Shown here one piece after another: positions 61,500 to 64,000 of a stretch of DNA of 64,000 nucleotides. Each line of letters begins with the position of its first letter. Position 1 is the stretch's first letter. This stretch comes from Azophilus sp965221755 (lineage in GTDB: Bacteria; Pseudomonadota; Gammaproteobacteria; Pseudomonadales; Azotimanducaceae). A model generated the notes under the pieces. The model had not been told where the DNA came from. It made no database searches and saw nothing but the letters and a program-made list of their open reading frames with translations. A program made the translations under genes and the position numbers. The stretch spans positions 1,178,001-1,242,000 of the forward strand of contig OZ244921.1 in the NCBI GenBank assembly GCA_965221755.1. The letters run 5' to 3'.

Positions 61500-62347
61500 G
61501 GGTCGGCGGCTGGCAGCACCGCATCCACGATGTCGGCCAAGGCGGCTTGCACCGTGCGGTCGTCGGACACGGCGGCGACCAAGGCGATGTCAGCGGCGCG
61601 GCGGGCTTCGATGCCGTTGCCGATGAGTTGGGCGGCGTAGATCAACAGCCGGGTGCTCACCCCCTCCTCGAATCCATGCTCGCCGAGATTGCGCACCTTC
61701 TCGCCTATCACGGCCAGCCGTTCGGCGAGGGCCTCGTCCACATGCGCCTCGCGGGCGATGATCTCCGCCTCCCGCTCCCGTGCGGGGTAGTCGAAGTCGA
61801 GGCTCACGAAGCGCTGCCGGGTGCTGTGCTTGAGATCCTTGAGGATGCTCTGGTAGCCGGGGTTGTAGGAGATGACCAGCAGGAAGTCGCCGTGCGCGCG
61901 CACCAGCTCGCCGGTCTTGTCGATGGGCAGGATGCGCCGGTGGTCGGTCAGCGAGTGGATGAGCACGGTGGTGTCCTTGCGCGCCTCGACGATCTCATCG
62001 AGATAGCAGATTGCGCCGGTGCGCACGGCACGGGTCAGCGGGCCGTCGCTCCACAGGGTCTCATCGCCCTTGAGCAGGTAGCGCCCCACGAGATCGGTGG
62101 CGGTCAGGTCCTCGTGACAGGAAATGGTGACCAGCGGCACCTCAAGGGCCTTGCGCCGCTGCCGGTAGAGCCGCCAAGCCATGTGCTCGATGAAGCGCGT
62201 CTTGCCGCATCCGGTCGGCCCCTTCAGCAACACCGGCAGCCGCGCCGCGTAAGCGGCCTCGAACAGCGCTGCTTCGTCGCCGACGGGCAGGTAGAACGGC
62301 TCCGCGTCAAGGGTCGCGAAGTTGATGGCGTCAGTGGCCGCAGTCAT
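61496..62347 (-). CDS. MoxR-type AAA+ ATPase (CbbQ/NorQ/NirQ group)
   Basis: This 283-residue AAA+ ATPase remodels a client enzyme together with the VWA protein. Walker A KGPTGCGKTRFIEHMA, CHEDLTATDLVGRYLLKG, Walker B GAICYLDEIVEARKD, sensor 1 VISYNPGYQ, and STRQRFVSLDFDYP are all characteristic of the CbbQ/NorQ branch. The ATG before TAATDAINF was chosen; an upstream one adds 12 unmatched residues. It forms a two-gene operon with the downstream VWA gene. Confidence 0.9.
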   Translation of the reverse strand: MTAATDAINFATLDAEPFYLPVGDEAALFEAAYAARLPVLLKGPTGCGKTRFIEHMAWRLYRQRRKALEVPLVTISCHEDLTATDLVGRYLLKGDETLWSDGPLTRAVRTGAICYLDEIVEARKDTTVLIHSLTDHRRILPIDKTGELVRAHGDFLLVISYNPGYQSILKDLKHSTRQRFVSLDFDYPAREREAEIIAREAHVDEALAERLAVIGEKVRNLGEHGFEEGVSTRLLIYAAQLIGNGIEARRAADIALVAAVSDDRTVQAALADIVDAVLPAADP

Positions 62348-62428
62348 GGGGCGCGCTTCCTTCCGGCATGTGCGGGCCACCATACTGAAAGCGGCGGCGG
62401 ATTGACAAACGCCTTGTCGTCGATCGTG

Positions 62429-63229
62429 TCAGTGAACGGACCAGGACAACAGCGTGAAGAGCGCAGCGCCAAGGGCCAGCCGATAGTAAACGTAGGGCAT
62501 CAGGCCAACGCGCTCGAGCAGGGCGATGAACAGGCTGATGCAGGCGTAGGCGCTGATCCCCGCCACGGCGGCGCCGAGCGCCAGATTCGCAAGTTGGGCG
62601 CCTTGGGCGGCGGCGGGCAGGCCAATCCAAGCCATCAGGGCGGCGCCGCTGATGGCGGGTATCGCCAGCAGGAAGGCCACTCGGGCCGCGGCTGGGCGGG
62701 ACAGGCCGAGCAGCAGGGCAGCGCTGATGGTGATGCCCGAGCGGGACACGCCAGGAATGATGGCGAGGGCTTGGGCCGAGCCGATCAGCAGCGCGTCGCG
62801 CCAGCCGAGCAGCTCGCGCTCGCCGCGCTGGCCGTTGGCCCACCAAAGCGCGAAGGCGAAGGTCGCGGTGGCGGCGGCGATGACCCAGCCGTTGCGCAGG
62901 TCGCCCGCCACCAGCTCGCGCGCGGCGAGCCCGCACAGCGCCACGGGCAGGCTGGCGACGGCAATCTTGAACAGCAGGTCGAGTTGCGCGTCGCGCCGCC
63001 GATGGCGCAGGCCGCCGCAAGCGCTGATGGCGAAACCGGCGCAATCGCGGCGGTAGTAGGCGAGCACGGCAACCAAGGAGCCCAAGTGTACGGCAATGTC
63101 AAAGGCCAAGCCTTGATCCGGCCAACCCGTCAGTTCGGATGCCAGGATGAGGTGGGCGGCACTCGAAATGGGCAGGAATTCGGTGATGCCCTGCAACAGC
63201 GCCAGGATGATTGTCTGCAGGCGGTCCAA
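62429..63229 (-). CDS. uppP: Undecaprenyl-diphosphate phosphatase
   Basis: UppP (BacA) recycles the undecaprenyl carrier for peptidoglycan and glycan synthesis at the inner membrane. Motifs: ALLQGITEFLPISSAAHLIL, FDIAVHLGSLVAVLAYYRRD (core VAVHLG-like DIAVHLGSLVAV), and IPGVSRSGITISAALLLGL with the catalytic GVSRSG. Seven to eight hydrophobic helices and 266 residues are normal. It is monocistronic, divergent from the LON-domain gene. Confidence 0.94.
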   Translation of the reverse strand: MDRLQTIILALLQGITEFLPISSAAHLILASELTGWPDQGLAFDIAVHLGSLVAVLAYYRRDCAGFAISACGGLRHRRRDAQLDLLFKIAVASLPVALCGLAARELVAGDLRNGWVIAAATATFAFALWWANGQRGERELLGWRDALLIGSAQALAIIPGVSRSGITISAALLLGLSRPAAARVAFLLAIPAISGAALMAWIGLPAAAQGAQLANLALGAAVAGISAYACISLFIALLERVGLMPYVYYRLALGAALFTLLSWSVH

Positions 63230-63328
63230 GGGCCGTATTCATCGGCAAGAAGGCTGAATTATGGCTCAGGCAGGATGTTTCGTAAACCCGCGCAGGGCTT
63301 GACCGGAATCAATGCTAAAGTCCCCCCG

Positions 63329-63946
63329 ATGGCTGACTTGCTCGAAATTCCGCTGTTTCCGCTCAGCGTGGTGCTCTTTGAGGGCGGGCGGCTGCCGTTG
63401 CGGATATTCGAGCCTCGCTATCTGGACATGATCAGCGAGCGGATGCGGGGAAACAGTCCGTTCGGCATCGTGCTCACTCGCAGCGGCGTCGAGCCAGTGG
63501 CGGGCGATGACGCGCCTGCCGGCGCCGGCGCGGCGGCGGAGATCTTCGAGGTGGGCGCCGAGGCCCGGGTGGTGGACTTCAACGCGCTGGACGGCGGATT
63601 GCTCGGCATCGTCGTCGAAGGCGGCTGCAAGTTCCGCATCCACAAGACTTGGGAGCAGGAAGACCGCCTGCTCCGCGGCCTGGTCGAGACCCTGCCCGCC
63701 GAGCCTGCGGGGACGCTCGGCGAGGCCGACCAGCCCCTGATCGACATCCTCAAGGCGCTGCTCAAGCACCCGATGGTGGAGAAGCTGGGGCTGGAGGTCG
63801 ATTTCGAGGACGCGGGCGCGGTCAGTCGGCAGCTTGCCCAGCTGTTGCCGGTGGAGCCGGAAATCAAGCAATCCCTGCTGCAGTTGGGTTCGCCCACGGA
63901 GCGGCTCAACGAACTGCGCCGACTGGTGACCCGTTTGCGGGGCTGA
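63329..63946 (+). CDS. LON substrate-binding domain protein
   Basis: This 205-residue stand-alone N-terminal LON domain protein opens with LEIPLFPLSVVLFEGGRLPL, then RIFEPRYLDMISERM, the family signature. Next come FGIVLTRSG, VVDFNALDGGLLGIVVEGGC (core LLGIVVEGG) and a helical C-terminus with SLLQLGSPTERLNELRRLV. There is no ATPase or protease part. Such short forms are common in gammaproteobacteria and of unknown role. No ribosome site is obvious (CCCCCG precedes the ATG). After it the window ends with about 50 nt showing nothing. Confidence 0.88.
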   Translation: MADLLEIPLFPLSVVLFEGGRLPLRIFEPRYLDMISERMRGNSPFGIVLTRSGVEPVAGDDAPAGAGAAAEIFEVGAEARVVDFNALDGGLLGIVVEGGCKFRIHKTWEQEDRLLRGLVETLPAEPAGTLGEADQPLIDILKALLKHPMVEKLGLEVDFEDAGAVSRQLAQLLPVEPEIKQSLLQLGSPTERLNELRRLVTRLRG

Positions 63947-64000
63947 CTGCGCCCGACTAAACTGCCCGGCCAAGCAAGCCAGCAACCCCGAACAGGCCAA

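Noticed and set aside
59535..62347. Part of a Rubisco (cbb) operon
   Set aside because: Only the activation pair is present; no large- or small-subunit sequence was found on either strand.

Overview
This 64 kb window looks like chromosomal DNA from a high-GC gammaproteobacterium. The basis is gene order: lptM-lysA-dapF-DUF484-xerC-HAD, argH facing a LytTR gene and hemC-hemD-hemX-hemY, rho-trxA, engB facing cytochrome c4-dsbA-EEP, nusB-thiL-pgpA and xseB-ispA are all arranged much as in Pseudomonas and its relatives. The ssrA tag (ANDDNYALAA) fits the same group. I cannot name a genus. The number of broken genes (MFS, two DUF4143 ATPases, ATC hydrolase, TnpB, a DsbA-family isomerase, a cyclotransferase) and a dispersed repeat family suggest a genome undergoing decay and rearrangement.

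Layout. 0-6 kb: ribD (partial), nusB, thiL, pgpA, a Baeyer-Villiger-type monooxygenase, ispA, xseB. 6-10.3 kb: a Sel1-repeat protein, ssrA, then a graveyard of truncated genes. 10.3-17.6 kb: a c-type cytochrome, comM, an NtrC/sigma-54-type control region before a porin-like gene, glnK and amtB, then thrC. 16.8-21.5 kb: the lysine/cell-envelope operon lptM-lysA-dapF-DUF484-xerC-HAD. 21.6-24.6 kb: an A/T-richer islet, then an RNA ligase and a metallophosphoesterase. 24.6-32.6 kb: argH, a receiver-less LytTR protein, the haem genes, rho and trxA. 32.9-35.9 kb: carbamoyltransferase plus glycosyltransferase. 35.8-41 kb: polyamine-type aminotransferase, TnpB remnant, amidohydrolase lipoprotein, glutamine-synthetase-like ligase. 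41-43.8 kb: a large primase-helicase-nuclease fusion of the TOTE conflict-system type, ending beside a truncated isomerase gene. 44-51 kb: D-aminoacylase-like lipoprotein, AI-2E family permease, glutaminyl cyclase, tesB, ahcY. 51-58 kb: ABC ATPase, aceE, EEP, dsbA, cytochrome c4, engB. 58-64 kb: decayed ATPase, a VWA/MoxR activation pair, uppP, and a LON-domain protein.

Two observations stand out. (1) The TOTE-type protein carries an archaeo-eukaryotic primase, an SF2 helicase and a DUF559 nuclease in one chain. Its GTG start overlaps the stop of a gamma-glutamylpolyamine-synthetase-like gene. (2) A family of about 70-100 bp intergenic repeats occurs seven times. Each copy has a conserved block of about 40 nt and, in most copies, two hairpins. 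All seven lie in the same orientation relative to the gene downstream. One hairpin shows compensatory base changes between copies, and the other has unrelated stem sequences that are still complementary. This points to a structured RNA or single-stranded DNA element rather than chance sequence.
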